This document shows, in pieces, positions 16,164 to 24,208 of a stretch of 57,917 nt of DNA (the first letter of the stretch is position 1; each line of letters begins with the position of its first letter). Made by a program: the position numbers and the translations under genes. The notes under the pieces are model-generated. The model saw nothing but the letters and a program-made list of their open reading frames with translations. It made no database searches and was not told where the DNA came from. This DNA is from CAZKNJ01 sp964554185 (GTDB taxonomy: Bacteria; 4484-113), in assembly GCA_964554185.1 (NCBI GenBank), contig CAZKNJ010000011.1, forward strand, positions 1 through 57,917, written 5' to 3'.

Positions 16164-18461
16164 TCAGGGCATCACCTCACCACGAGCACTGAAGGCGATC
16201 CCCCGCATCTCCTGTTGCGTGAGCAGAACCACGCGCGAGCTGTAATGCTGAAGGCTGCCGGGCACTTCACCCCGCCCCTGCAGGACTATGGTGTGCAAGT
16301 CGTTGCTTTCCAGGAAACTGCGAACAGCCGAGAGCTTTCCGCGAGCCGCGTATCCGGGCAGCACCATGATGCGGATCTCGCCAAGGATTCCATCCGGTGC
16401 GCTGGTGGAGGCCAGCCGTTGCTGCATCTGCGCTACGGGCGGGATGAACACTCGGGCTTGCCGGGAGAGGCTTACCATCCAGAGGGATAGCGACCCGTCA
16501 GCACCAGCGACTGAGTCGAGCCGGCTGCTTACCGCAGCGTTCCCCGCGGCAAGGACCTCTCCATTCGCAGAGTTCAGCATCACGCCGGGGGTGAACGGCG
16601 CGCTGCTCCACAGTCCTTCAACGGGCTCGCCCTCCAGGATGACCAGAGTGCTGATGCCCGAGGCTCCTTCATGGACGAGTAGCCAGTAGGCGTTGGACAA
16701 CAGTGACGCCTGGCGTTCTGCGGTGGGCGGCAGGCAAACGAAGAGCGTTGCCGATCGGTCGCGGTCCACCAGCGCGGAGGCTGCTCCATAGGAGGTGTAA
16801 AGCACGCGGTATTGCGGAAGCGCCCGTGAGTAAACTACGGCGCAGATTGTGAGCACCAGTAGGATAAGGCTGAGATGCAACAAGGCGGACAGCTTCTCAG
16901 TGCGTGACTGGCCCCAGCCAAAGGCAGCGAACGCCAGCATGATGATCGTCATCAACAGAACAACCGTCCATCCACTCAACGGCACGAAATGCAGATCCGC
17001 GCCCGGTAACCACGAGAACAGCCCCGCCCAGTAATGGAGCGCCGAAACAAGCAGGCGGATGCACAGGATCACGCCCGCGCCCAGAATGGGAATGTAACCA
17101 AGCAGGTAGAACGCGACTCCAAGCAAGACGACCAAAGACGCCAGCGGAATGGCGACAAGATTGCTCAACAGGCCCCAGGGCGAGAACTGGTTGAAGTAGT
17201 AGATCAGCAGTGGAAAGACCATTAGCTGCGCGCCGGCGGTTCCGGCCAGCACCGCCAGAATACCGCGCCACCGGCGGTGGAAGCGCCCGAAATGGGGATA
17301 AAAGACTTTGAGCGCAAGTATGAGGCCAAGGGTGGCGGCGAAGGTGAGCTGGAAACTCACGGAGAACGCTTCGTAGGGCTTAATGAGCAGCAGGATGATG
17401 CCCGCCTGCCCCAGCAGATTCAGCCCCTCGGTTTCATAGTAGAGGTAGTGGGCGATGAGAACAAGGATGCTGATAACGAAGGCGCGGCGGATGGAAGGCT
17501 CAAAGCCGGTGAGCACCGCGTAGGTCATTATGACGGTGAAGATGGCGGAGTACTTGAGGATGTTTATGATGCGGCCAGCAGGGGTGAGCGGGGATTCCAT
17601 GCGGAGAAACAGCAGGCTCACGAGCAGGAAGAGCAGCGATACTTGCGAGCCGGAGACCACCAGCAGGTGAGTAAGGCCGGCGGCGCGGAAGGTCTCCTTC
17701 AGCTCGCGGGGGAAGTAGATGACGCTGTCGCCAATCAGGAGGCCGAGAAAAACCTCCCGCTGGGGGCTGTTCAGTGCAGCGCTCGCGCGGTCCGTCAGCT
17801 CCTTGCGCAGGTGGTACAAGAATCGCGCCCAGGCTCCCTCCGGCTCCGCTTGCTCGATGAATGTCTCCGCGGGTGCGACTATCTCGTGGGTCACGCCAAA
17901 GGGCTCAAGGTAGGCGCGCATGGAGAAGCCGCCACGATTCCTGGATTCAGCCGCCCGCTGGAACTGGCCGCGCAGGCGGATGCGGTACTGGTAGGACACG
18001 GGCAGGTCTCGCCCGCCCCGCACGTACACATAGACGCGCCCCAGGCCTCGGCGCTCACGCAGCACGACTTTGCTGGTGCTCATCTCCGTCACCCGCATGA
18101 AGAAGCTTATCCCGTTTTCACTGAGGCGCGGGACGGTGTCCACCAGGCCGATGGCTTCTACATCTTCACCTTCAAAGATCACCAGAGGCGAGGAAGATGC
18201 GAGCTGGCGCACGTAGGTTGAGTAAGCGAAGCCGCCCGCAGCGATGAGCAGCAGAAACAGCGCCATCCTGAAGCCACGCGATAGAGTGCGCAACCAGAAG
18301 GAGAGTACAAACAGGCCAAAGAGCAGCGGCAGCACCAGCAAGACCGGCCACAGGGTCATGCCGTTCCCTGGGACCAGCCGCGAGGCGTGGATGGAAGCGA
18401 GAAAGACCAGAAACAAGGCGAAGTAGATGTGACGGCTCAGTAATGTCCAGATGCCAGCCAA
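16164..18461 (-). CDS. comEC: ComEC/Rec2-family DNA uptake channel protein
   Basis: 765-residue polytopic membrane protein. An N-terminal hydrophobic stretch is followed by the OB-like periplasmic domain (about 85-210, with the R-x-R-G-x-F pattern), then the competence domain (about 230-530) with L-L-V-V-S-G-S-Q-V-S and R-R-A-F-V-I. The usual C-terminal metallo-beta-lactamase-like domain should follow after residue ~545, but the segment there contains no HxHxDH motif, so a nuclease activity is unlikely. The start is TTG at 18461 with only a weak ribosome site. A role in natural transformation is inferred from the family. Confidence 0.88.
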   Translation of the reverse strand: MAGIWTLLSRHIYFALFLVFLASIHASRLVPGNGMTLWPVLLVLPLLFGLFVLSFWLRTLSRGFRMALFLLLIAAGGFAYSTYVRQLASSSPLVIFEGEDVEAIGLVDTVPRLSENGISFFMRVTEMSTSKVVLRERRGLGRVYVYVRGGRDLPVSYQYRIRLRGQFQRAAESRNRGGFSMRAYLEPFGVTHEIVAPAETFIEQAEPEGAWARFLYHLRKELTDRASAALNSPQREVFLGLLIGDSVIYFPRELKETFRAAGLTHLLVVSGSQVSLLFLLVSLLFLRMESPLTPAGRIINILKYSAIFTVIMTYAVLTGFEPSIRRAFVISILVLIAHYLYYETEGLNLLGQAGIILLLIKPYEAFSVSFQLTFAATLGLILALKVFYPHFGRFHRRWRGILAVLAGTAGAQLMVFPLLIYYFNQFSPWGLLSNLVAIPLASLVVLLGVAFYLLGYIPILGAGVILCIRLLVSALHYWAGLFSWLPGADLHFVPLSGWTVVLLMTIIMLAFAAFGWGQSRTEKLSALLHLSLILLVLTICAVVYSRALPQYRVLYTSYGAASALVDRDRSATLFVCLPPTAERQASLLSNAYWLLVHEGASGISTLVILEGEPVEGLWSSAPFTPGVMLNSANGEVLAAGNAAVSSRLDSVAGADGSLSLWMVSLSRQARVFIPPVAQMQQRLASTSAPDGILGEIRIMVLPGYAARGKLSAVRSFLESNDLHTIVLQGRGEVPGSLQHYSSRVVLLTQQEMRGIAFSARGEVMP

Positions 18462-18482
18462 TGATTGTTCCCGGATGCAGGT

Positions 18483-19244
18483 TTAGCTGTTAACCAGGTG
18501 GTTCAACAGCCAGGCAATCATTATTTCGTCAAGCCCTTCTTGAGCTAGCAGCAGGTCGGTTCCATGCATCGTGCCGGCGTAAACCTTCAGCTTGATCGGG
18601 CTTGCGAGGGTCGCCGCCTGCTTGAGCTTCTGGCAGCTCTCGCACGAGTACTTGTCGCCCTCGGATGTTATGAGAAACAAAGCACGCGTGCTGAAGCCGG
18701 TGGTGTACGGAAGCACTTCCAGCCCCCGGTAATTCAATCCGGGCGAGAGCATTATCACGGTGCGCACAGTCTTGTCCTCGGCGGCGTACTGGAAGGCCAG
18801 ATTCGCTCCAATAGAAGCGCCAACCACCGCCAACCGCCCGCCATTGATGTCCTTGCGGGACTTGAGGTACTTCGCCGCGGCCTCCACATCGCGGATCACC
18901 GCGGCGTAATCCGCGTCAGTGAAACTCTTGTAGTCGCGCTCCTTTCCGGAGAAATCGGTACTTCCGCCGTGCCCCCTCAGATCAAGCGCGAGTACCGCGT
19001 AGCTGTTCTTGGTGAGCTTCTCCGCGAAGGCATTCCAGGCGGACTTGCTGGAGCCAAGCTGGTGGAGGAGCAGCACGGCGGGTACGGGCTTCGCCCCCTT
19101 GGGCAGAAAGAGGTTCGCCTTTATGGTCACGCCGTCGTCCGTCTGGAACGAGATCTCGTCAGCCGCGGAAGCGATGCCCGGGGCCGCGAGAAGGGCGCAG
19201 ATCAGAGCTGCAGTAACGAGAATCCACGATACCAGTTGATGCAT
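18483..19244 (-). CDS. Exported alpha/beta hydrolase (dienelactone hydrolase-like)
   Basis: 253 residues with an N-terminal signal peptide (cleavage likely after A-S-A-A, about residue 26). The alpha/beta hydrolase core shows L-L-L-H-Q-L-G-S-S, L-D-L-R-G-H-G, the nucleophile elbow G-A-S-I-G, I-T-S-E-G-D (acid) and G-T-M-H-G-T-D (His). The ATG at 19244 fits the signal peptide and has GGCAGG upstream; an ATG at 19283 overlaps a TAGAAT box. Substrate unknown. Confidence 0.85.
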   Translation of the reverse strand: MHQLVSWILVTAALICALLAAPGIASAADEISFQTDDGVTIKANLFLPKGAKPVPAVLLLHQLGSSKSAWNAFAEKLTKNSYAVLALDLRGHGGSTDFSGKERDYKSFTDADYAAVIRDVEAAAKYLKSRKDINGGRLAVVGASIGANLAFQYAAEDKTVRTVIMLSPGLNYRGLEVLPYTTGFSTRALFLITSEGDKYSCESCQKLKQAATLASPIKLKVYAGTMHGTDLLLAQEGLDEIMIAWLLNHLVNS

Positions 19245-19281
19245 GTTTGACCTGCCAGACGGAGCTGGAAACGTGTGGTGC

Positions 19282-19287
19282 ATTCTA
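19282..19287 (-). promoter_or_regulatory. -10 box of exported hydrolase gene
   Basis: TGC-TAGAAT (extended -10) on the minus strand, about 37 bases before the ATG at 19244. Confidence 0.5.
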
Positions 19288-19297
19288 GCACAGGGAT

Positions 19298-19370
19298 TGC
19301 GCCCGGAGGGATTCGAACCCCCAACCGGCGGATCCGAAGTCCGCTGCTCTGTCCATTAAGCTACGGGCGC
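19298..19370 (-). tRNA. tRNA-Arg (anticodon TCG)
   Basis: Full cloverleaf: 7-bp acceptor GCGCCCG/CGGGCGC, TAGCTTAATGGA D-arm, anticodon stem GCGGA/TCCGC with loop CTTCGGA, and GGTTCGAATCC T-arm. The discriminator is A and CCA is not encoded. It lies just after tsaD on the same strand. Confidence 0.95.
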
Positions 19371-19380
19371 TGAGATATCG

Positions 19381-20403
19381 TCAGACCAAGCCCGGTTCAA
19401 CATCAAAGGCGGCTGGAGCACACCCGCGCATGCGCTTGAGCCACAGCAAGTATGCCATCATATCAGCGTTGTCCATTGCGAGCTTGGGCTCCGGGAAGCG
19501 CACCTCAAGCTGCGCGGCGATGCAGCATGATTGCAGGTGTTCACGGAACAGGCCGTTAATGGACACGCCACCGCTGACAGATAGGAGTTTTACGCCGGTC
19601 GTTTGAGCGGCCGCGAGCACCTTCGCGGCTATGGACTCCCAGACGCTGCGCAACAAGGACGCGGAGAACTCCCGTTGGAACTCAACGCCACCGCTTTCAT
19701 TGGCTGCGATCATCCTCACCGCCGCAGTCTTGAGGCCGGAGTAGCTGAAGTTCAAGTCCCCGCTATCCAGCATCGGAACCGGCAGCGACAAGACGGGCGA
19801 GACGGGTTTGTCGCCAAACTCGCGCGCCATCCGCTCCAGCACTGCACCCCCGGGGTAGCCCAAGCCCAGGCGCTGGGCGACCTTGTCAAACAACTCGCCA
19901 GCGGCGTCATCCAGCGTTTCACCCAGAACCTCCATCTCGCCAACCCCCCGGACCAGATAGAGGATGGTGTTGCCGCCGGAAACGACCAGCCCCAAGAAGG
20001 GGAAGGGGATGCGCTCAAGCGGACTACCGAAGAATGGCGAGTACAGGTGCCCTTCCAGATGGTTCAGCCCGTGGAGGTCAGCATTCAGCGCGGCTGACAG
20101 TCCACGGACGAAGGCAACGCCTGCCAGCAGGCAGCCGGGCAGCCCCGGCCCGCGGGTGACGCCGACTGCTTCCACTGCGCCCAGCGCATCCAGATGAGCC
20201 GAGCGAAGCTCCGAAAGCAACACCGGCAGGTTAGTCAAGTGCTCACGCGCCGCAATCTCCGGCACCACTCCGCCAAAGTCGGCGTGCAGTTCCACCGAAG
20301 AGGACAGCGCGGACCAGACCACTGAGCCATCCGGCTCCAGTAGCGCCAGGCCGGTGTCGTCAAAGGAGGTTTCGACCGCCAGCAGCGTCTTCTTCGCGCT
20401 CAC
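19381..20403 (-). CDS. tsaD: tRNA N6-adenosine threonylcarbamoyltransferase subunit TsaD
   Basis: 340 residues. It transfers threonylcarbamoyl to A37 of ANN-decoding tRNAs. ASKHA-fold motifs: V-E-T-S-F-D-D-T-G, G-V-V-P-E-I-A-A-R-E-H, the metal pair H-L-E-G-H, V-V-S-G-G-N-T, L-G-E-T-L-D-D-A-A-G-E-x-F-D-K and S-V-S-G-G-V-S. The canonical E-T-S-C-D-E-T is E-T-S-F-D-D-T here. The GTG start at 20403 has AAAGGAG upstream and overlaps the hypA end by 44 bases. Third gene of a probable mtrB-hypA-tsaD operon. Confidence 0.93.
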   Translation of the reverse strand: MSAKKTLLAVETSFDDTGLALLEPDGSVVWSALSSSVELHADFGGVVPEIAAREHLTNLPVLLSELRSAHLDALGAVEAVGVTRGPGLPGCLLAGVAFVRGLSAALNADLHGLNHLEGHLYSPFFGSPLERIPFPFLGLVVSGGNTILYLVRGVGEMEVLGETLDDAAGELFDKVAQRLGLGYPGGAVLERMAREFGDKPVSPVLSLPVPMLDSGDLNFSYSGLKTAAVRMIAANESGGVEFQREFSASLLRSVWESIAAKVLAAAQTTGVKLLSVSGGVSINGLFREHLQSCCIAAQLEVRFPEPKLAMDNADMMAYLLWLKRMRGCAPAAFDVEPGLV

Positions 20404-20785
20404 CTTCTATCTCCTTTATGTCAAAGGCCGTGGCATCCGGATATGAAAGGCCGGAAGCACCGCAGACCGGGCACTCGTGCGGCAGCGGCTGCCCCGTGGG
20501 GTTGTGCCATATCTCCACGAAGCCCCCTTCCGGAAGGGGGATAGCGCCTGTGTGGCCGCAGGATGCGCAGTGAATCGACAGCGGCTCCAGCTCAAAATGC
20601 AGGCCAGGCCGCCCGATGCCGTGCGCATCGGCAACCTCCGCGAATAGGAACAGCAGGGTTTCCTGATGCACCCCTGCGAGCGGTCCGACCCTGAGCACGA
20701 TGCGGGTAACTTCAGCGAGCCCGTTAGCCTCGGCAGAGTCTCTGCATATCTCGGCTATGGAGCACGCCAGGCTGTACTCATGCAT
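20360..20785 (-). CDS. hypA: Hydrogenase/urease nickel incorporation protein HypA
   Basis: 141 residues, slightly longer than usual. HypA delivers nickel to [NiFe] hydrogenase. The N-terminal nickel site M-H-E is exact, the zinc-ribbon half-sites C-x-x-C (HCASC) and CPVCG are present, and the body V-L-R-V-G-P-L-A-G-V matches the family. It sits between mtrB and tsaD, away from hypCD (7 kb), so maturation genes are split. hypB is not adjacent. Confidence 0.88.
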   Translation of the reverse strand: MHEYSLACSIAEICRDSAEANGLAEVTRIVLRVGPLAGVHQETLLFLFAEVADAHGIGRPGLHFELEPLSIHCASCGHTGAIPLPEGGFVEIWHNPTGQPLPHECPVCGASGLSYPDATAFDIKEIEGEREEDAAGGRNLL

Positions 20786-20788
20786 CGG

Positions 20789-21049
20789 CTACAGCCGCGG
20801 CAGCGGACGATGGTGCAGCTCAATGTCACTCTCGGCGTCAACCTCACCGAACTGAGTCCAGATACGGGCGTGGCCGCGCACCTTCATCACCGACACATGG
20901 TCGGTGAACTGGGCGATGAGAACTTCGCCCCGCTCGAGCTTCTCGGAGTGAAGGAACTTAGTCTCTTCACCGCGAGTAAGGCCAGCGACACTCACGCCGC
21001 TTTCCATCGCCTTGATAACAACATAGTCCTGCAAGAGGTCGAGATCCAT
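20789..21049 (-). CDS. mtrB: trp RNA-binding attenuation protein (TRAP/MtrB) homologue
   Basis: 86 residues. It aligns without gaps to Bacillus TRAP over residues 8-59, with identical numbering: D-x-V-V-I-K-A, L-T-R-G (Thr25-Gly27), T-K-F-x-H-S-E-K-L (Lys37), I-A-Q-F-T-x-H-x-S (Gln47, Thr49, His51, Ser53) and K-V-R-G (Lys56, Arg58). In Bacillus the Thr25/Gln47/Thr49/His51/Ser53 set lines the tryptophan pocket, and Lys37, Lys56 and Arg58 bind GAG/UAG repeats as an 11-mer. The C-terminus is about 12 residues longer. The window holds no trp gene, so the targets are elsewhere or different. First gene of the unit with hypA. Confidence 0.9.
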   Translation of the reverse strand: MDLDLLQDYVVIKAMESGVSVAGLTRGEETKFLHSEKLERGEVLIAQFTDHVSVMKVRGHARIWTQFGEVDAESDIELHHRPLPRL

Positions 21050-21100
21050 AGGGGGGTTATTCCTCCTCTAAACTAAGAAACAAAGAACAACAGGACGAGA

Positions 21101-21106
21101 ATGATA
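21101..21106 (-). promoter_or_regulatory. Possible extended -10 of mtrB-hypA-tsaD
   Basis: TGG-TATCAT on the minus strand in the 74-base gap upstream of mtrB. It gives a leader of about 45 bases. Confidence 0.4.
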
Positions 21107-21123
21107 CCACTTTATGGTAGGGC

Positions 21124-22143
21124 TTACAATCCTGGATACTGCTGCTCGTAGTACTCCTTGAACTTGCCCTCGCGCACTGCCCTCCACCAGGTTTCGTTCT
21201 CTTTATACCAGTAGACTGTGCGGAGCAACCCATCCTCCAACCCGGTGCGCTCCGCAAAACCCAGCTCCGAGCGAATCCTCGTGTCGTCAATGCTGTAGGC
21301 GAAGTCGTGGCCGGGTCGGTCCGGCACGAAGGTGAGGCAGTCTTCGTCCAGCCTGAGAATGCGCAGAACCTCGCGTGCGAACTCCAGGTTGGGAATCAGG
21401 CCGGTGCCGGCTATGTTGTAGGCCTTGCCGACCTCGCCTTGCTCCGCCAGCAGCAGCAGCGCCCGGCAGGTGTCCTCCACATACAGCCAGTCGCGCATCT
21501 GCTCGCCTTTCCCGTAAACCGGCACCTGGCCGCCGGTGAGCAGATTGGTCGCCATCAGCGGAAGGAACTTCTCGGGGTGCTGATAAGAACCGTAATTGTT
21601 GGTGGGGCGGGCAATTACCACGGGGAACTCAAAGGAGTTCGACGCCGCCTGGCAGAGCAAATCCGCCGCAGCCTTGGTCGCGGAATAAGGGTTGCCGGGA
21701 CGGAAAGGAGCGTCCTCGCCCAGCTTGACGCCACTATCGCGCGGCGTGGGACCGTAGACTTCATCCGTGCTTACATAGACGAACTTCTTCACGCCCGCCG
21801 CGCGGCAAATGTCAATCAGGGCGGAAGTGCCTTCTATGTTGGTGCGCAAGAACGGGCGCACATCTTTGAGCGACCGGTCCACGTGGGTTTCGGCCGCGAG
21901 GTGAAAGACGAAGTCTATCTCCGTGCGGCTCCAAAGCCGCTCCAGCACTGAAGGCTCGGCTATATCGCCGTGGATGAAAACGTAGTTGTCGCCGACTTCC
22001 ACGCCGGCAAGGTTACTCAGGTTACCGGCATAGGTGAGTTTGTCCACATTCACCACGGTCCAGTCCGGGCGCTCCTTGCGCAGAAAGCGCACGAGATTCG
22101 CGCCGATAAAGCCGGCGCCGCCGGTAACTAGCGCAGTTGCCAC
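21124..22143 (-). CDS. rfbB: dTDP-glucose 4,6-dehydratase
   Basis: About 339 residues of the extended SDR type. It makes dTDP-4-keto-6-deoxyglucose for rhamnose and other deoxysugars. Motifs: T-G-G-A-G-F-I-G for NAD, H-L-A-A-E-T-H-V-D-R-S, catalytic S-T-D-E-V-Y-G, and Y-S-A-T-K (YxxxK). The GTG at 22143 has GAGG 7 bases upstream and starts just before the Rossmann motif; a longer start at 22182 would overlap deoB. No rfbA, rfbC or rfbD is in the window. Confidence 0.93.
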   Translation of the reverse strand: MATALVTGGAGFIGANLVRFLRKERPDWTVVNVDKLTYAGNLSNLAGVEVGDNYVFIHGDIAEPSVLERLWSRTEIDFVFHLAAETHVDRSLKDVRPFLRTNIEGTSALIDICRAAGVKKFVYVSTDEVYGPTPRDSGVKLGEDAPFRPGNPYSATKAAADLLCQAASNSFEFPVVIARPTNNYGSYQHPEKFLPLMATNLLTGGQVPVYGKGEQMRDWLYVEDTCRALLLLAEQGEVGKAYNIAGTGLIPNLEFAREVLRILRLDEDCLTFVPDRPGHDFAYSIDDTRIRSELGFAERTGLEDGLLRTVYWYKENETWWRAVREGKFKEYYEQQYPGL

Positions 22144-22162
22144 GATGCCACCTCGGTTTTCA

Positions 22163-23353
22163 TCAACGTCCGATATTAGCATAGAAGCTCTCTCCAGCCA
22201 GGCGCTTATCCGGTGTCACGCCAAAGGACTGCAGGACGGTGGCCCCGACATCAGCGAAGGAGCTTCGCGTACCCAGATCACAGCCGGCGCTTTCACTAGC
22301 GGCGCGGGGGAAAACCAGCAGTGGCACATACTCCCGTGAGTGATCGGTGGAGGAGGTAGTCGGGTCATTGCCGTGGTCAGCGGTGATTATCACGAGGTCG
22401 AGGGCGCTCCAGTCCGCAACGAACCCGGCGAGCCAGCCGTCAAACCACTCCAGCTCAGCGGCGTAGCCCTTCATGTCGTTGCGGTGGCCGTAGAGCATGT
22501 CAAAGTCAATGAAGTTCGCAAAGACCAAACCGGACTCGCCGCTGCGCTTCAGTTCATGCAAAGCGTCGCCCGTCGCCCGCGAATTTGTAGTGTGGAGGCT
22601 GCGGCTGAATCCCCTGCCAGCGAAGATGTCCTCCAGCTTGCCCACGAGTGTTACGGGAATCCCTGCATCGGTGAGGGCGTCCAGGCAGTTGTATGGAGGC
22701 GGCAGGCCGAAATCACGGCGGCCCTCGGTGCGCTTGAAGCCCTGTTCAGGCGTGCCGGTAAACGGGCGGGCAATCACTCGATCAACTTCGAACTCACCGT
22801 GGGTGAGTTCTCGCGCAATGCGACAGACTCTGTTGAGCTCCTCTGGCGAAACGATGTCCTCGTGGGCAGCCACCTGAAACACCGAGTCTGCACTGGTGTA
22901 GATAATCACCTTTCCAGTTTTCAGGTGCTCTGCGCCAAGCTCGGCGATAATCTCGGTTCCCGAAGCCGGCTGGTTGCCCAGCACGCCGCGCCCGATGCGC
23001 CGCGAGAACTCATCAATGAGCTCTGCTGGAAATCCATTGGGATAAGTCTTGGGAGCCGTTTCACGGATGATGCCCATTAGCTCCCAGTGGCCGGTGGTCG
23101 TGTCCTTCGCGGCGCCGGCAGGTTGCAGCTTACCGAAGTGCGCCGCCGGCTGAGCAACCGGAGGAAGCAGATCAGGCTCGGCGAGGATGTTCCCGAGGCC
23201 TAGGCGCGTCAGCTCGACGAGCCTCGGCTTCGCCTGCTCGAGGATATGCTGCAGAGTGGCGCTACCCGCGTCGCTAAAGCGTTCGGCGTCGGGCGCAGCG
23301 CCAATGCCGACACTGTCCATCACCAGAAGAAAAACACGGTTGAAAGAGCTCAT
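22163..23353 (-). CDS. deoB: Phosphopentomutase
   Basis: 396 residues. It converts (deoxy)ribose-1-phosphate to the 5-phosphate. Alkaline phosphatase-superfamily motifs: L-L-V-M-D-S-V-G-I-G (metal Asp and neighbour), T-G-H-W-E-L (phosphorylated Thr), N-F-I-D-F-D-M-L-Y-G-H-R, and T-A-D-H-G-N-D-P-T with S-T-D-H-S-R-E (metal Asp/His). The ATG at 23353 follows a TATAAT box by about 21 bases; the open frame back to 23446 crosses purE and is rejected. Confidence 0.95.
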   Translation of the reverse strand: MSSFNRVFLLVMDSVGIGAAPDAERFSDAGSATLQHILEQAKPRLVELTRLGLGNILAEPDLLPPVAQPAAHFGKLQPAGAAKDTTTGHWELMGIIRETAPKTYPNGFPAELIDEFSRRIGRGVLGNQPASGTEIIAELGAEHLKTGKVIIYTSADSVFQVAAHEDIVSPEELNRVCRIARELTHGEFEVDRVIARPFTGTPEQGFKRTEGRRDFGLPPPYNCLDALTDAGIPVTLVGKLEDIFAGRGFSRSLHTTNSRATGDALHELKRSGESGLVFANFIDFDMLYGHRNDMKGYAAELEWFDGWLAGFVADWSALDLVIITADHGNDPTTSSTDHSREYVPLLVFPRAASESAGCDLGTRSSFADVGATVLQSFGVTPDKRLAGESFYANIGR

Positions 23354-23374
23354 GCCCACGCCCCAGCTTCGCGC

Positions 23375-23380
23375 ATTATA
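23375..23380 (-). promoter_or_regulatory. -10 box of deoB
   Basis: TATAAT on the minus strand, giving a leader of about 15 bases. Divergent from the purE promoter. Confidence 0.55.
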
Positions 23381-23403
23381 CTCCAGCGCGCAGCCCGCTC
23401 TGG

Positions 23404-23409
23404 TAGAAT
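23404..23409 (+). promoter_or_regulatory. Extended -10 of purE
   Basis: TGG-TAGAAT, 27 bases before the ATG at 23437. Confidence 0.55.
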
Positions 23410-23436
23410 AGCGGCAACCAACTGATGGAGCGAACC

Positions 23437-23940
23437 ATGGATCCACTCGTCGGCATCATTCTCGGCAGCAAGTCGGACCTCCCGCACACTAAGCAGTGCA
23501 CCGACACGCTGGACGAGTTCGGCGTGCCCTACCGCATCGTCATCGCCTCGGCCCACCGCTCGCCTAACGTGCTGCGCGAGAAGCTCAAGGAGCTAGAAGC
23601 ATCGGTGGGGGTATTCATCGCGTTTGCGGGAATGTCGGCGCACTTGCCCGGCGTGGTCGCCAGCCAGACCATCAAGCCGGTCGTCGGCGTGCCGGTTTCG
23701 GTATCGCTCATGGGGCTGGACGCCCTGCTGTCCATCGTGCAGATGCCATCGGGAGTGCCGGTGGCAGCGATGGCGATTGACGGTGCGCGCAATGCGGCCA
23801 TCTATTCAATCGGCATACTCGCACCTACCGAAGCGGGAAAGAAGCTGAAGCTCGGCGACAAGTTGACGCAGATGCGCAATAAGAAAGAGGCGGAGTATGA
23901 GATGCTGAACAAGACCGGCCAGGGAAAGATCAAAGTCTGA
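23437..23940 (+). CDS. purE: N5-carboxyaminoimidazole ribonucleotide mutase (PurE)
   Basis: 167 residues. PurE acts in the carboxylation step of purine synthesis. Class-defining strings: I-I-L-G-S-K-S-D-L, A-S-A-H-R-S-P (catalytic His) and F-A-G-M-S-A-H-L-P-G-V-V-A, a variant of the class I A-G-G-A-A-H-L-P-G loop. The ATG at 23437 has GGAG 6 bases before; an ATG at 23425 lies on that site. No purK is adjacent. The 3' end overlaps convergent acyP. Confidence 0.94.
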   Translation: MDPLVGIILGSKSDLPHTKQCTDTLDEFGVPYRIVIASAHRSPNVLREKLKELEASVGVFIAFAGMSAHLPGVVASQTIKPVVGVPVSVSLMGLDALLSIVQMPSGVPVAAMAIDGARNAAIYSIGILAPTEAGKKLKLGDKLTQMRNKKEAEYEMLNKTGQGKIKV

Positions 23941-24208
23941 TTTCAAAACCGGACAGCCTCGCGGGGAAGCTGTCCAGCGCCTCTTCCTCTATGCCGGTGA
24001 CGCTGGCGTGAGGCGGGCCCGCGCGAAGCGCCGCCACTAACTCGGCAAGCCGACCTTCATCTTCAGACTGAGCCACAACCTCAACAGTGCCGTCCAGGCG
24101 GTTGCGCACAAAACCGTCAATTCCCAGGCGGTTGGCGGTACGGCGGACGAAATACCGGTAGCCCACATCCTGGACTACGCCTGAAACAACGTAGCGTTTA
24201 GTTACCAT
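23930..24208 (-). CDS. acyP: Acylphosphatase
   Basis: 92 residues, the normal size. It hydrolyses acyl phosphates. The signature G-V-V-Q-D-V-G-Y-R-Y-F contains the catalytic Arg, and N-R-L-D-G-T-V-E-V supplies the catalytic Asn. It overlaps the folP 3' end by seven bases, so the two are probably co-translated. Confidence 0.93.
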   Translation of the reverse strand: MVTKRYVVSGVVQDVGYRYFVRRTANRLGIDGFVRNRLDGTVEVVAQSEDEGRLAELVAALRAGPPHASVTGIEEEALDSFPARLSGFEIRL

